Shown: piece after piece, positions 47,500-56,843 of the stretch
Layout: each line of letters opens with the position of its first letter
How positions within the stretch are numbered: position 1 is the first letter of the stretch
Assembly: GCF_000283515.1 (NCBI RefSeq)
Contig: NC_015976.1
Location: 3,132,501 to 3,196,500, forward strand
DNA length: 64,000 nt
DNA from: Sphingobium sp. SYK-6
GTDB lineage: Bacteria > Pseudomonadota > Alphaproteobacteria > Sphingomonadales > Sphingomonadaceae
Reading direction: 5' to 3'
The notes under the pieces: model-generated
Told to the model about the DNA's origin: nothing
Seen by the model: only the letters and a program-made list of their open reading frames with translations
The model's database searches: none
Translations under genes and position numbers: made by a program

Positions 47500-47883
47500 T
47501 TACTTAAGCACCGTCTCGACCAGCGCAGGCGCGGCGATGCCGAACCGTACCCTTTGTCTTTCAAATGACGCGCAGAGGCAGGCGTTAATCGTTTCGATCC
47601 GTTTCGTTCTGTCCCAAGTACGCCCTTGATCGGCTCCAATCTCCTCTGACGCTAGAGATTCGAGTTCATAGCTGAAGTGTGGCTCTTCAGGCGGTGGTCC
47701 ATGGATTGCGAGCATCTGCACTAACTGCCACTCATCGACCCCGCAATCACGGGCGGCGATTTGAGCGTTCTGTTCTTTGGCAAATGGCAGGTCATTACGA
47801 GCGTCAGATCGACCTTTGGGGTCTGTGCATGACCCGAGTACGATCAGCGGAAGCAGAACCCTCATCCTCATCCGAACGTTCAT
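47500..47883 (-). CDS. small hypothetical lipoprotein
   Basis: A 127-residue protein with a lipoprotein signal (MNVRMRMRVLLPLIVLGSC, Cys at 19). Its mature part is hydrophilic and holds two further Cys near ARDCGVDEW and ACLCASFERQ. The start ATG 47883 is chosen by the signal; the frame is open to 48066. No family recognised. It stands alone between gltB and a repeat-flanked GIY-YIG gene. Confidence 0.6.
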   Translation of the reverse strand: MNVRMRMRVLLPLIVLGSCTDPKGRSDARNDLPFAKEQNAQIAARDCGVDEWQLVQMLAIHGPPPEEPHFSYELESLASEEIGADQGRTWDRTKRIETINACLCASFERQRVRFGIAAPALVETVLK

Positions 47884-48083
47884 AAGACGCTCTTTTAGGT
47901 TGTGAACCCATAAACGTCGGCAGCTAAAGCCCTTTGTATAAGGTCGGATGTGCCATTGGAAACCTGGCAAGCCCGAGGCGGCACGGACAAATCGCCCTGA
48001 CCGGAAGTCCGCGATCGGGGCGCGCTGACGGCCTGCGTCGTGGCTGAATTGTTGTGGGGAGCGCACCTGCCCTCCTCTTCCTC

Positions 48084-48111
48084 GTCATTCCCGCGCATGC
48101 GGGAATCCAGT
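48084..48111. repeat. 28-bp palindromic repeat, copy 1
   Basis: It contains the near-palindrome ATTCCCGCGCATGCGGGAAT and ends CCAGT. It is the exact reverse complement of 48434-48461. Its edge meets the stop codon of the GIY-YIG gene. Confidence 0.9.
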
Positions 48112-48431
48112 CACCCCAGCGACGCGAAACCAAGGCCGACGGCAAGGTCTTCCCAGTTCGGGTTCGCTTGCTCGATCAAGTCGAGCTTCCAGGCCCGGCG
48201 CCACTTTTTCATCTGCTTTTCCCGCAAGATCGCGTGCTCCATCGTGGCGTGCTGCTCGAACCAGACCAGCAGCTTGACCCCATGGTCCGCCGTGAAGCCG
48301 CCGAATGTTTCCGCGCGATGCGGGGCGATGCGCTGCATCAGATTGGATGTCACGCCCAGATAGAGCGTTCCGTTGCGGCGCGAGGCAAGCAGATAGACAT
48401 AAGGATCAAGCAGCGCTTCATCGCAGCGTTG
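48111..48431 (-). pseudogene. GIY-YIG nuclease, possibly 5'-frameshifted
   Basis: The minus strand encodes a GIY-YIG domain of the small YhbQ/UPF0213-like type: YVYLLASRRNGTLYLGVT, then TADHGVKLLVWFE and REKQMKKWRRAWKLDLIE. The open frame starts after a TAG at 48432-48434 but has no ATG, GTG or TTG before the catalytic YVYLL motif; the first usable start (GTG 48353) would remove it. An ATG in the next frame (48421-48423, KRCLIL) suggests a 1-base shift joined the two. It may be decayed, or use a rare start. Inverted 28-bp repeats flank it exactly. Confidence 0.65.
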
Positions 48432-48433
48432 CT

Positions 48434-48461
48434 ACTGGATTCCCGCATGCGCGGGAATGAC
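48434..48461. repeat. 28-bp palindromic repeat, copy 2 (inverted)
   Basis: It begins ACTGGATTCCCGCATGCG and is the perfect reverse complement of 48084-48111, lying 3 bases upstream of the open GIY-YIG frame. Confidence 0.9.
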
Positions 48462-48633
48462 GGCGGGAAGAGGAACGGCTTCGCCTGCATCGTCGTCGCA
48501 TCCCGACAGCTTCTCCTGACCAAAACCCCGGATGGCAGCCGTTCCGCAAAACCATCGCGCTTGTCCACACCACCCCTGCACCAGATCGGGACAGGCCGCC
48601 CCCCCTCTCATCATTGCCGCTCCGCACGCGATC

Positions 48634-48972
48634 ATGCTTAGCCGGGTGGGAGGCCGTTCCTGCTCATCCGAGTCGAACGGCGGGGAGGCCGATCTGCGCA
48701 GTCCGTTCACCAGTCTTGGAGCCGTCGCTGCCCTGATGCTCCTTCCCCTGCCCGTCCAGGCGGCCGGGGACGGCGCGGCGCGCGCTTCAGCCAGTGCGCC
48801 CGGCCTGCATCGGGCGAGCGAGGCGAAGCAGGAGGCGCAGGACAAGCGCGCCGACCTGCCTGCCCCGCCCATGGCCCTGTTGTTCGGCATCGGCGCGGTG
48901 GGCGTGATCTGGGGGCGTCGGCTCGCCGCCGATGCCCGCAAGGCGCGGGAACAGGCCGGGCGGAAGGGATAA
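48634..48972 (+). CDS. hypothetical membrane/exported protein
   Basis: A 112-residue protein from ATG 48634. It has a hydrophobic stretch (GAVAALMLLPLPVQAAG) and a C-terminal pattern of PAPP, a hydrophobic helix (MALLFGIGAVGVIWG), then RR and Lys/Arg. That tripartite end recalls PEP-CTERM-like sorting tails, but the PEP motif is not exact. The start is uncertain (the frame begins at 48532) and no good ribosome site is seen. Confidence 0.4.
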   Translation: MLSRVGGRSCSSESNGGEADLRSPFTSLGAVAALMLLPLPVQAAGDGAARASASAPGLHRASEAKQEAQDKRADLPAPPMALLFGIGAVGVIWGRRLAADARKAREQAGRKG

Positions 48973-49001
48973 GGCCAGTTTTCCGGGCCTTGGCCGGCAG
49001 G

Positions 49002-49568
49002 TCAGGGAAGCTCGTCAGAGGGCGGCGGCCCGTCGATCTGCGCGTCTCGCGCCGGTAGCTCTGGCCGCTCCGGCAGCTCTGGCCGCGCTGGCCGTTCCGC
49101 CCGCACGGGCGCAGTCACCGGCATGGGCGCAAGCGATCCGGACGGCATCGGCGCGACGACGGGCCGGGCTGCCGCCCCGGACGCCCGCGCGCGCTCTCCC
49201 GCCCGCTCGCCCGTCCGCGCCGGCGGCAATCGAACCGGGACCGGCGGCTCTTCCGGCGCATAGTGCGGCATGACCGGCACCATCAGGTCCACGACCTGCG
49301 CCGCCGCGCTGTCATAGAGGCTGGCGTCGCAGCCCTCGCATTCATAGGATGTCGGGCCGGGCCGCGGGGCAAAGCTGCGATCCGCAGCCGCCGTGAGGGA
49401 CTTCGGCTCGGCGGTCATCGTCTCCAGCATCCGGCTGTAATCCGCCAGTTCGTCCTGCCCGCGCGAGGCCGCGCCGCCGGCCACGAAATTGCCGAGCATC
49501 ACTCCGCCGACCGCGCCAAGGAACGCGATCACGCCAACGGTGAAGAGACGGCGTGCAGTCCGCTGCAT
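49002..49568 (-). CDS. hypothetical membrane-anchored protein with proline-rich tail
   Basis: A 188-residue protein with one N-terminal membrane segment (LFTVGVIAFLGAVGGVMLGNF, counted over 21 positions 8-28), a Cys pair (ECEGCD) and a Pro/Arg/Glu-rich C-terminus with PELPERPELP repeats. Not recognised; the low-complexity tail would lie in the periplasm. Confidence 0.5.
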   Translation of the reverse strand: MQRTARRLFTVGVIAFLGAVGGVMLGNFVAGGAASRGQDELADYSRMLETMTAEPKSLTAAADRSFAPRPGPTSYECEGCDASLYDSAAAQVVDLMVPVMPHYAPEEPPVPVRLPPARTGERAGERARASGAAARPVVAPMPSGSLAPMPVTAPVRAERPARPELPERPELPARDAQIDGPPPSDELP

Positions 49569-49725
49569 CGGCGCAGCTTAGCAGAGCGGAGCGCCGTTGG
49601 CAGCCTCGCTCCGTCTCATGCCAGCCACGGACCGGGGCGCCGGCGGCCTTCCGCGCGCGCCGCATCCGGGTCCCTGCCGAGAATGGAGCTTGCGCGCCAC
49701 CGGGCGCGGTCTAAGGGAGATGAGG

Positions 49726-50397
49726 ATGTGGCACCTCTATCAATTCCCGCTTTGCCCCTTTTCCCGCAAGCTTCGCTTCCTGATGGCGGAGAAGGGCATC
49801 GTCTACGAGCTCGTGCGCGAATCGCCCTGGGAAGGCCGCGACGAGTTCCTGGATCTCAATCCGGCCGGGACGACGCCGGTGCTCGTCTCCGACGACGGGG
49901 CGACCACGCTCGCGGACAGTCAGGCGATCTGCGAATATTTCGAGGAGACGGTCGAGCAGTTCCCGCTCATTTCCGGCTCCGCGCTCGCTCGGGCGGAAGT
50001 CCGGCGGCTTGTGGCATGGTTCGATCAGGTGGTGTTCCGGGACGTCGTGGCGCCGCTGCTCAATGAGCGGATGATCAAGCGCATCGTCGCGCGCGCTTCC
50101 CCGGATGCCGGGGCGCTGCGCGACGCGATGCGCAAGGCGAACACCCATATGGACTATATGGACTGGCTGCTGGATCATCGCAGCTGGCTCGCCGGGGGCA
50201 CGATGAGCCTGGCCGATGTGACTGCGGCGGCGCATATTTCCGTGGCGGATTATCTTGGCGGCATCGATTGGGAAGGGCACAAGCCCACGCGCCGCTGGTA
50301 TGCCGGCATCAAGTCGCGCCCGTCCTTCCGCCCGCTGCTCGCCGAGCGCATGGAAGTCGTGACGCCGCCGAAATATTACGACCAGCCGGATTTCTGA
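49726..50397 (+). CDS. glutathione S-transferase family protein
   Basis: A 223-residue GST. The N-terminal thioredoxin fold has CPFSRKLRFLMAEKGI (about 10-25, catalytic Cys or Ser nearby), TTPVL (cis-Pro) and DSQAICEYFEE glutathione contacts. The helical C-domain contains MSLADVTAAAHISVADYL. The ribosome site GGGAG is 6 bases before ATG 49726 but abuts ATG 49720, so 49726 is preferred. Likely cytosolic; substrate unknown. Confidence 0.85.
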   Translation: MWHLYQFPLCPFSRKLRFLMAEKGIVYELVRESPWEGRDEFLDLNPAGTTPVLVSDDGATTLADSQAICEYFEETVEQFPLISGSALARAEVRRLVAWFDQVVFRDVVAPLLNERMIKRIVARASPDAGALRDAMRKANTHMDYMDWLLDHRSWLAGGTMSLADVTAAAHISVADYLGGIDWEGHKPTRRWYAGIKSRPSFRPLLAERMEVVTPPKYYDQPDF

Positions 50398-50532
50398 AAC
50401 CCGATTCAGGTTTCAACTTGCCGCGATCCGCCTGGCGCATTTCCCCTCGTGGGAGGACAGCGCGTTTTATGTGTCCTAGAGTGTCCGGTAATTCCGTCCC
50501 TTTGCCGGGGAACACGGAGGCCGGAATCGCCC

Positions 50533-51693
50533 TTATTGCTCGGGTTCGCGGGCGATATAGACGCGATTACGGCCATGTTCCTTGGCGAGGTAAAGTGCCC
50601 GGTCCGCGGCCCGCAGCGCATCGCGCGGTTCGGGGTGCGCGAACATGTCCGCCACGCCACCTGAAAAGGTCACCTGGTCCATGCGCTCGCCGGTCTTGCG
50701 ATCGACGAGGTTCCGGCTGGCCATGTCGGCGCGCGCATCGTCGACCACCTTGGCGGCCTCGGCGACGGGCAGGCCCCGGAAGAGCAGCACGAACTCCTCG
50801 CCGCCATGCCGCGCCACATGGCACTTGTCGCCCGAGACCTTGGCGAGCAGCCCGGCGACGAACTTGAGCACGCGGTCGCCGGCATCATGTCCGTGGGTGT
50901 CGTTGACCGCCTTGAAATGATCGATGTCGCAGAAGGCGACGCTGAGCGGCTCGCCATTCTCCCGCGCGAGGGCGCATTCCTCGCGCAGCGTGCTCTCGAA
51001 GGCGCGGCGGTTCGGCAGGCCGGTCAGATGGTCCTGCTCCGCCGCCTTGCGGGCATTTTCGAGATTCTTCTGGAGCAGCCGCGTCTGCTTCTGCCCCTCG
51101 CGCATCCGGCTTTCCACCTCGCGCGTCTTCTCGATCATGCTGCGGGTCAGCGACACCAGATTGGCGATCGTCTCGCCGCCGGCATCCTCCTTGCTCAGCT
51201 CGGCCGCCTGCGCCTGCAGCGCCGCGCCGAAATCCTTGGCGGACGTGCTCGACTGATTGGCGATGCCCGTGATCTGGTTCAGGTTCGCTTCCATCTCGGA
51301 AAGCATGTCCGTGAGCGAATCGGGTGTCAGGTCCTCGGCCCGCTGGTCGGCAATGATCTGTTCGGCGACACCGTTGGTGATGCGTCCCCTGTCGCTCAGG
51401 ATGGCGCGCACCGCCTTCTCGATCGCGACGTCGTTGCCGGTGATATAATCGAGCGCGAGGCCGAAATTGAGCGGCGTGATATCGAGGTCATGCGCGAAGA
51501 GGAAATCTCCGACATCCGCATACAGGGCCTTCCGGCGCTCCACCTCGCGCCGCATGTGGCCACTGCCCGTTTCGCGCTCTCCCGCGACGGATATCTCGCC
51601 CTCGTTCGGCAAGGTTTCCCCAATCCCGAAGATACGGCCAAGCTTGGCCAGGGTGCCACCTGGTTTATCGGACGACGCATTCGGGGCGGACAT
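50533..51693 (-). CDS. diguanylate cyclase (GGDEF)
   Basis: A 386-residue enzyme making cyclic di-GMP from two GTP. The C-terminal GGDEF domain covers about 220-385: DHLTGLPNRRAFE, CDIDHFKAVND, and active-site GGEEF at 297-301. The inhibitory RxxD site, normally 5 residues before GGEEF, is absent (GDKC instead). The N-terminal 200 residues are helical with a coiled-coil stalk (REVESRMREGQKQTRLLQKNLENA) and no membrane segment, so it is cytoplasmic. GGAGGAG precedes the ATG. Confidence 0.9.
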   Translation of the reverse strand: MSAPNASSDKPGGTLAKLGRIFGIGETLPNEGEISVAGERETGSGHMRREVERRKALYADVGDFLFAHDLDITPLNFGLALDYITGNDVAIEKAVRAILSDRGRITNGVAEQIIADQRAEDLTPDSLTDMLSEMEANLNQITGIANQSSTSAKDFGAALQAQAAELSKEDAGGETIANLVSLTRSMIEKTREVESRMREGQKQTRLLQKNLENARKAAEQDHLTGLPNRRAFESTLREECALARENGEPLSVAFCDIDHFKAVNDTHGHDAGDRVLKFVAGLLAKVSGDKCHVARHGGEEFVLLFRGLPVAEAAKVVDDARADMASRNLVDRKTGERMDQVTFSGGVADMFAHPEPRDALRAADRALYLAKEHGRNRVYIAREPEQ

Positions 51694-51936
51694 TGTGGAT
51701 CTCCTCCAATGCCCGCCTTCTAGTCGGCTGTGGTAAAGAAAGCTTTGATCTTACGGCGCCCCGGTCTGTCATGCGGAACGGCGTGGACCCGGCATCGCTG
51801 GTCGGGCCGCGCGCCGGGCAGTCAGTTGAGGTTCATGACCGCCCGGCAATGAATGCCGCCCTCCCCTCTCTGGATCGCGACATGTCGCGACAAGTTTCCG
51901 TGTGACGATGCTTCCTTTCACCCCTACACAGGTGCC

Positions 51937-54903
51937 ATGACTATTCGCTCTGCTGCTGTTCGTCGGCTGCTCTCCGCCGCGCTCGGGGCCGCTGTCCTCC
52001 TGGCTTCGCCCCTCCACGCACAGGCCCAGCCGGCCGCTGCGCCCGCTTCCCAGTCCGCCGAGCCCCGCCCGTGGTTCTACGCGACAAGCGACGTGCCGAT
52101 GGACCCCGCCTGGCATTTCGGCGAGCTGCCCAACGGCCTGCGCTACGCGATCCGCCGCAACGAGGTGCCCGCCGGTCAGGTCTCCATTCGCGTGCGGGTG
52201 GACGTCGGCTCCCTGATGGAGGAACCGCGCGAAGCCGGCTTTGCCCATTTCATCGAGCATCTCACCTTCCGCGGATCGCGCGACGTGCCGGATGGGGAAT
52301 CCAAGCGCATCTGGCAACGACTCGGGGCGTCCTTCGGCAGCGACAGCAATGCCCAGACCTCGCCGACCGGCACGGTCTATGCGCTCGATCTGCCGCGCGC
52401 CACGCAATCGGGAATCGACGAAAGCCTCAGGATCCTGGCGGGCATGATGACGGCGCCTGCGATCACCCCGGAGGCCGTGGACGCCGAGCGCATGGTCGTG
52501 CTGGCCGAGCGCCGCGAGGGGTTGAGCCCGGCCGCGCGCGTCGGGGACCAGGTCCGGTCCTTCTATTTCGCCGGCCAGCGGCTGGGGCAGCACAGTCCCA
52601 TCGGCACCGAAGCCACGCTCACCGGCGCCACGCCCGAGGCCCTGCGCGCCTTTCATGATCGCTGGTATCGGCCGGACCGGGCCGTCATCGCCATTTCCGG
52701 CGACATGGATCCGGCCGTGATCGAAGCCAGCCTGCGCGCGCATTTCGCCGGCTGGCAGGCACGGGGCGAAGCGACGGAACTGCCCGATTTCGGCAAGCCC
52801 GATCCCAAGGCCCCGGCCGTGAAGGTGATTGTCGAGCCCAGCTCCCCTTATTCGGTCGGCCTCGCTTATCTGCGCCCCTGGGTGTTCAACGAGGACACGA
52901 TTGCCTTCAACGAGGCTCGCCTCGCCGACATGGTGGCGCTGGAACTCATCAACCGGCGGCTCGAGACAGTCGCCACCATGGGCGCGTCCTTCCTGCAGGC
53001 CAGCGTCGCCCTCGATGACAGCTCCCGGTCCGCCAACGCCACTTATGTGACGATCGTCCCGATCGGCAATGATTGGGAGAAGGCCTTGCGGGAAGTCCGC
53101 GCGATCATAGAGGACGCGCGGCGGACGCCCCCCAGCGCTGCGGACATCGATCGGGAATTCGCGGGCATGGAAGCGCTTTATGCCGCCGCGGCCGCCACCT
53201 CGGCCGTCGAGGGAAGCGCCCAGCAGGCGGAAAGTCTCGTCGCTGCCATCGATATTCGGGAAACGGTCGTCTCTCCGCAGGCGCAACTGGAGATCTTCCG
53301 GTCCGCGCGCCGCCTGATGACCCCGGATCACCTTCTGGCCTCGACCAGGAGACTGTTCTCGGGTGATGCCGTCCGCGCCTTGCTCAGCCTCAAGGCTGCC
53401 CAGCCCAATGCGCAGGCGCGCCTCGCCACGGCTCTCCGGGTGCCGGTGCAGCCTGCCCAGAATGTGCGGCTCGATGCCCCCAGCGTCACCATGGCCTCGC
53501 TTCCGGCGCTGCCCGCGCCCGGCAAGGTGGCGGCGCGCACGCCGGTCGGCATCCTGGGCATTCAGGATATCGCGTTCGAGAACGGCGTGCGCCTGCTCCT
53601 CAACGCCAACCAGGCCGAGCCCGGCAAGGTGCGCATCAGGGTGCGGTTCGGCCATGGCCGGCAGAGCTTTTCCCCGCGCGAGAATGATGCGCTCTGGGCC
53701 GCCCCCTTCGCGCTGGCGGCCAGCGGCATTGGCGATCTCGGCCAGCGTGAGATGACGGAGCTGATGAACGGCCGGCGGCTGTCCTTCGGCTTCGCGGTGG
53801 AAGACGATGCCTTTTCCCTGAGCGCGGTCAGCAGCCCGGAGGATTATGGCGACCAGCTTCGCCTGTTCGCCACGAAGCTCGCTTTCCCCCGCTGGGACGA
53901 CGCGCCGCTGAAGCGGACCATCGCGGCACTGGACGCCAGCTATGATCCGGTTCCCGGCTCTGCGTCCGAGGCCATCAATCGCAATCTCGACTGGCTCCTG
54001 CGCAATCAGGACAGCCGCTTCGCACCGGCCTCGCCTGCCGTGGCGCGCACCGTGCTGACGCTCGATCGTTTCAAGGCGACATGGGAACCGCGGCTCGCCG
54101 CAGGTCCGGTGGAAGTGCAGATTTTCGGCGATGTCGTCGCCGAGGACGCGATCGCGGCCGTGGCCGCCACGTTCGGGGCGCTCGAGCGCCGGACCGATAC
54201 CCCGCCGCCGGCCGAATATCGGGTCATGGGCTTTCCCCGCCCGGTCTCCTCCCCCATCCTCATCAGCCATGACGGGCCCGGCGAGCAGGCGGCCGCCATC
54301 ATCGCCTGGCCGACCGGGGGTGGCGTGGACCGCATCCGCGAGAGCCGCCAGCTCGACATGCTGGCGCGGATCATCAACGATCGCCTGTTCGAGAAGCTTC
54401 GCTCGATCGATGGCGCGGCTTACACGCCGAGCGCCTCGAGCGTCTGGCCGGAGACCGCGGACAGCGGCGGTTTCCTCTTCGTGCAGACCCAGCTCAAGCC
54501 CGACCGCATCCCCTATTTCTTCGAGCTCATGAACGAGATCGTCGCGGACCTGGCCAACAATCCGGTGACGCAGGATGAGCTGGACCGGCAAGTGGAGCCA
54601 GTGCGGCAGCTGCTCAACCGGGCCGCCTACAGCAATGCCTTCTGGATGAGCCAGCTCGACGGCTATACCAGCGATCGCCGCAAGCTCGCGCTTGCCGCCA
54701 GCCTGTCGCGGGATCTGCTCGACGTGACGCCGGCGGACCTGCAGCAGCTCGCGACCCGCTATCTCGTGCCGGAGACGAGCTGGTCGGCCATCGTCCTGGC
54801 GCGGGGCATGCCGGTTCCGCTGGTCAGCAAGGCGATGCCCGGCAAGGCCAAGGCCGCATCCGCGCCCGCCCCGGCGCCCGAGGCCGCCCCCGTCACGCAC
54901 TGA
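51937..54903 (+). CDS. M16 family zinc metallopeptidase
   Basis: A 988-residue exported protease of the pitrilysin/insulinase family. It has a signal peptide (ending SPLHAQA) and the inverted zinc motif HFIEH at 104-108; the third ligand Glu lies in VVLAERREG about 70 residues later. Two full M16 halves are present, the second (from about 560) lacking the zinc motif as usual. It probably degrades peptides in the periplasm. ATG 51937 is selected by the signal sequence. Confidence 0.9.
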   Translation: MTIRSAAVRRLLSAALGAAVLLASPLHAQAQPAAAPASQSAEPRPWFYATSDVPMDPAWHFGELPNGLRYAIRRNEVPAGQVSIRVRVDVGSLMEEPREAGFAHFIEHLTFRGSRDVPDGESKRIWQRLGASFGSDSNAQTSPTGTVYALDLPRATQSGIDESLRILAGMMTAPAITPEAVDAERMVVLAERREGLSPAARVGDQVRSFYFAGQRLGQHSPIGTEATLTGATPEALRAFHDRWYRPDRAVIAISGDMDPAVIEASLRAHFAGWQARGEATELPDFGKPDPKAPAVKVIVEPSSPYSVGLAYLRPWVFNEDTIAFNEARLADMVALELINRRLETVATMGASFLQASVALDDSSRSANATYVTIVPIGNDWEKALREVRAIIEDARRTPPSAADIDREFAGMEALYAAAAATSAVEGSAQQAESLVAAIDIRETVVSPQAQLEIFRSARRLMTPDHLLASTRRLFSGDAVRALLSLKAAQPNAQARLATALRVPVQPAQNVRLDAPSVTMASLPALPAPGKVAARTPVGILGIQDIAFENGVRLLLNANQAEPGKVRIRVRFGHGRQSFSPRENDALWAAPFALAASGIGDLGQREMTELMNGRRLSFGFAVEDDAFSLSAVSSPEDYGDQLRLFATKLAFPRWDDAPLKRTIAALDASYDPVPGSASEAINRNLDWLLRNQDSRFAPASPAVARTVLTLDRFKATWEPRLAAGPVEVQIFGDVVAEDAIAAVAATFGALERRTDTPPPAEYRVMGFPRPVSSPILISHDGPGEQAAAIIAWPTGGGVDRIRESRQLDMLARIINDRLFEKLRSIDGAAYTPSASSVWPETADSGGFLFVQTQLKPDRIPYFFELMNEIVADLANNPVTQDELDRQVEPVRQLLNRAAYSNAFWMSQLDGYTSDRRKLALAASLSRDLLDVTPADLQQLATRYLVPETSWSAIVLARGMPVPLVSKAMPGKAKAASAPAPAPEAAPVTH

Positions 54904-54946
54904 GCACTTGCGCGCGAGCGCCTGACTGACCAAATGGGAAAGGCAT

Positions 54947-54975
54947 CATCGGCGCCTGCGCCGATGTCCTGCCCT
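54947..54975 (+). terminator. hairpin after the M16 protease gene
   Basis: CATCGGCGC (54947-54955) pairs with GCGCCGATG (54958-54966), flanked by GGGAAAGG and CCCTTTTCC that extend the stem imperfectly and give a short T run. Confidence 0.5.
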
Positions 54976-54994
54976 TTTCCGCGAGTGCCAGCTT

Positions 54995-55579
54995 ATGTTT
55001 ATCGAGACCGAACAGACCCCGAACCCCGCCACGCTCAAGTTCCTGCCCGGCAGGACAGTCATGGCGGCGGGAACGCGGGACTTCTCCAATGCCGATGAAG
55101 CGGAAGCCTCTCCGCTGGCGCAGGCGCTGTTCGATCTCGGCGACGTCACAGGCGTGTTCTTCGGCCGCGATTTCGTCTCGGTGACGGCAGCCCCGGGCGT
55201 GGCCTGGAGCGATCTGCGCACCGACGTGATCTCCATTCTCCTCGACCATTTTTCGGCGGACATGCCGCTGTTCCGGGGCGGCAGCGCCCTTGGCATCTCG
55301 GTGCCCCCGGAGGAGGACCAGCAGCCGATGCCGGGCGACGATCCGGCCGACGCGGACATCGTCGCGCAGATACGCGAACTCATCGACACGCGGGTGCGCC
55401 CGGCCGTCGCCAATGATGGCGGCGACATCGTCTATCGCGGCTTCACGCGCGGCACGGTCTATCTGCGCATGCAGGGGGCCTGCGCCGGCTGCCCGTCGTC
55501 CACCGCCACCCTCAAGAACGGCATCGAACAGTTGCTGAAGCATTATGTGCCGGAAGTGACGGAAGTCCGCGCTGTCTGA
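54995..55579 (+). CDS. NfuA/NifU-type Fe-S carrier
   Basis: A 194-residue scaffold for Fe-S cluster delivery. The N-terminal Nfu_N domain begins MFIETEQTPNPATLKFLPG; the C-terminal NifU domain carries CAGC (C163, C166), which binds a 4Fe-4S cluster. Such carriers serve enzymes such as MiaB, encoded downstream. It is the first gene of the conserved nfu-tsaB-rimI group. Confidence 0.93.
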   Translation: MFIETEQTPNPATLKFLPGRTVMAAGTRDFSNADEAEASPLAQALFDLGDVTGVFFGRDFVSVTAAPGVAWSDLRTDVISILLDHFSADMPLFRGGSALGISVPPEEDQQPMPGDDPADADIVAQIRELIDTRVRPAVANDGGDIVYRGFTRGTVYLRMQGACAGCPSSTATLKNGIEQLLKHYVPEVTEVRAV

Positions 55580-55643
55580 AGACCGCTCAATCGCAACGGG
55601 TCGGGGGATCTTGCATGATGAGTGACAGGGAGCGGGCGAGCGC

Positions 55644-56300
55644 ATGAGCGGACGCGTGCTTGTCATTGATTGCGCGACCCCCGCTCTCTCGCTTGCCCTG
55701 TTCGAGGGGGCGGATTGCATCGCGGGCTCGCATCAGGAACTCGGGCGCGGCCATGCCGAAGCCCTGCTCCCGGCGATAGCCGCGCTGCCCGATGGCGGAC
55801 GCTGTGACCGCATCCTCGTGGATGTCGGGCCGGGCAGCTTCACCGGCGTGCGCGTTGGCCTTGCAGCGGCAGTCGCCCTTGGCATGGCATGGCAAGTCCC
55901 GGTGGAGGGCTATGGCTGCCTCGATCTGGTCAGCGTCATGGCCCGCAAGCGGCTGGCCCCGGGTACGCCCTTTGCCGTCGTCATGATCGGCGGGCACGGC
56001 GAACTGTTCTGGGCCCTTGCGGGGCCCGCGACAGCACCGGACGCTGGCGATCTGCTGGAGGTCCGCTCCACCCCTGTGGCCGAGCTGGCTGCTTCCATCG
56101 ATGTTCCGCTGCTCGTCGGCTCGGGCGCGCGCCAGCTTGTCGAGGCCGGCGCGACGGGCGAGGCCTTTGCCTTGCTGCCTGACGCCCGCGAGATCGGCCT
56201 GCTGTCTCAGGCGCAGCGCAGCCGCCCGCCCCGGCCGGTCTACGGGCGCGGCGCGGATGCCAGGCCTATGGAGCCGGCCTTGCGCGCGGGCCGGGAGTGA
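55644..56300 (+). CDS. tsaB: tRNA threonylcarbamoyladenosine protein TsaB
   Basis: A 218-residue ASKHA-fold protein (VLVIDCATPALSLALFEG, GPGSFTGVRVGLAAAVAL) that dimerises with TsaD to make the t6A modification of tRNAs reading ANN codons. It is shorter than TsaD and lacks its metal-binding His motif, as expected. Its stop overlaps the rimI start by one base. Confidence 0.93.
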   Translation: MSGRVLVIDCATPALSLALFEGADCIAGSHQELGRGHAEALLPAIAALPDGGRCDRILVDVGPGSFTGVRVGLAAAVALGMAWQVPVEGYGCLDLVSVMARKRLAPGTPFAVVMIGGHGELFWALAGPATAPDAGDLLEVRSTPVAELAASIDVPLLVGSGARQLVEAGATGEAFALLPDAREIGLLSQAQRSRPPRPVYGRGADARPMEPALRAGRE

Positions 56301-56782
56301 TGGCGCCTGATCTTACCATTCGGGTCAGCATGCAGGCCACCGATCCGGACATTGCGGATGCGATGAAGGTGATGAAGGCCGCCTTCCCGCCTCAATATGG
56401 GGAAGCATGGTCCGCCCCGCAGCTCAGCGGCATGATGTCCCTGCCGGGGTCGCTCCTGGCCATCGCGCGGCTCGGCGACATCCCGGTGGGGTTCGCCTTG
56501 CTGCGCAGCATCGCCGGCGAGGCCGAGCTGCTCCTGCTGGCCGTTCACCCCGATCATCGCGGATGCAACCATGGCAGGCGCCTGCTCGACCGTTGCATGA
56601 ACGAAGCGGAGGGCAGCGGCGCGAAGGCGATGTTCCTGGAAGTGCGATCCGGCAATCCGGCAATCCATCTCTACAGCAAGGCCGGCTTCTTTCAGTATAA
56701 TCATCGACCCGATTACTATGTCGGCAGCAATGGTGAACGGTTCGATGCGCTGAGTTACAAAATCATGCTGGGACATGATTGA
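56300..56782 (+). CDS. rimI: ribosomal-protein alanine N-acetyltransferase RimI-like (GNAT)
   Basis: A 160-residue GNAT acetyltransferase. The acetyl-CoA loop is in LLLAVHPDHRGCNHGRRLL (R/Q-x-x-G-x-G/A variant) and YSKAGFFQYNHRPDYY is the C-terminal family block. RimI acetylates the N-terminus of S18; genes next to tsaB are usually rimI. ATG 56300 overlaps the tsaB stop; GTG 56297 is also in frame. Confidence 0.85.
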   Translation: MAPDLTIRVSMQATDPDIADAMKVMKAAFPPQYGEAWSAPQLSGMMSLPGSLLAIARLGDIPVGFALLRSIAGEAELLLLAVHPDHRGCNHGRRLLDRCMNEAEGSGAKAMFLEVRSGNPAIHLYSKAGFFQYNHRPDYYVGSNGERFDALSYKIMLGHD

Positions 56783-56843
56783 ACGATTTCGCGCCTGCCT
56801 CCCTTGCTCTTTCAAGCATTCGACATTAAACGATAATTCGGAT

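Noticed and set aside
48084..48461. CRISPR array from the repeated 28-bp sequence
   Set aside because: There are only two copies, inverted to each other, with a gene between and no regular spacers; no cas genes occur.
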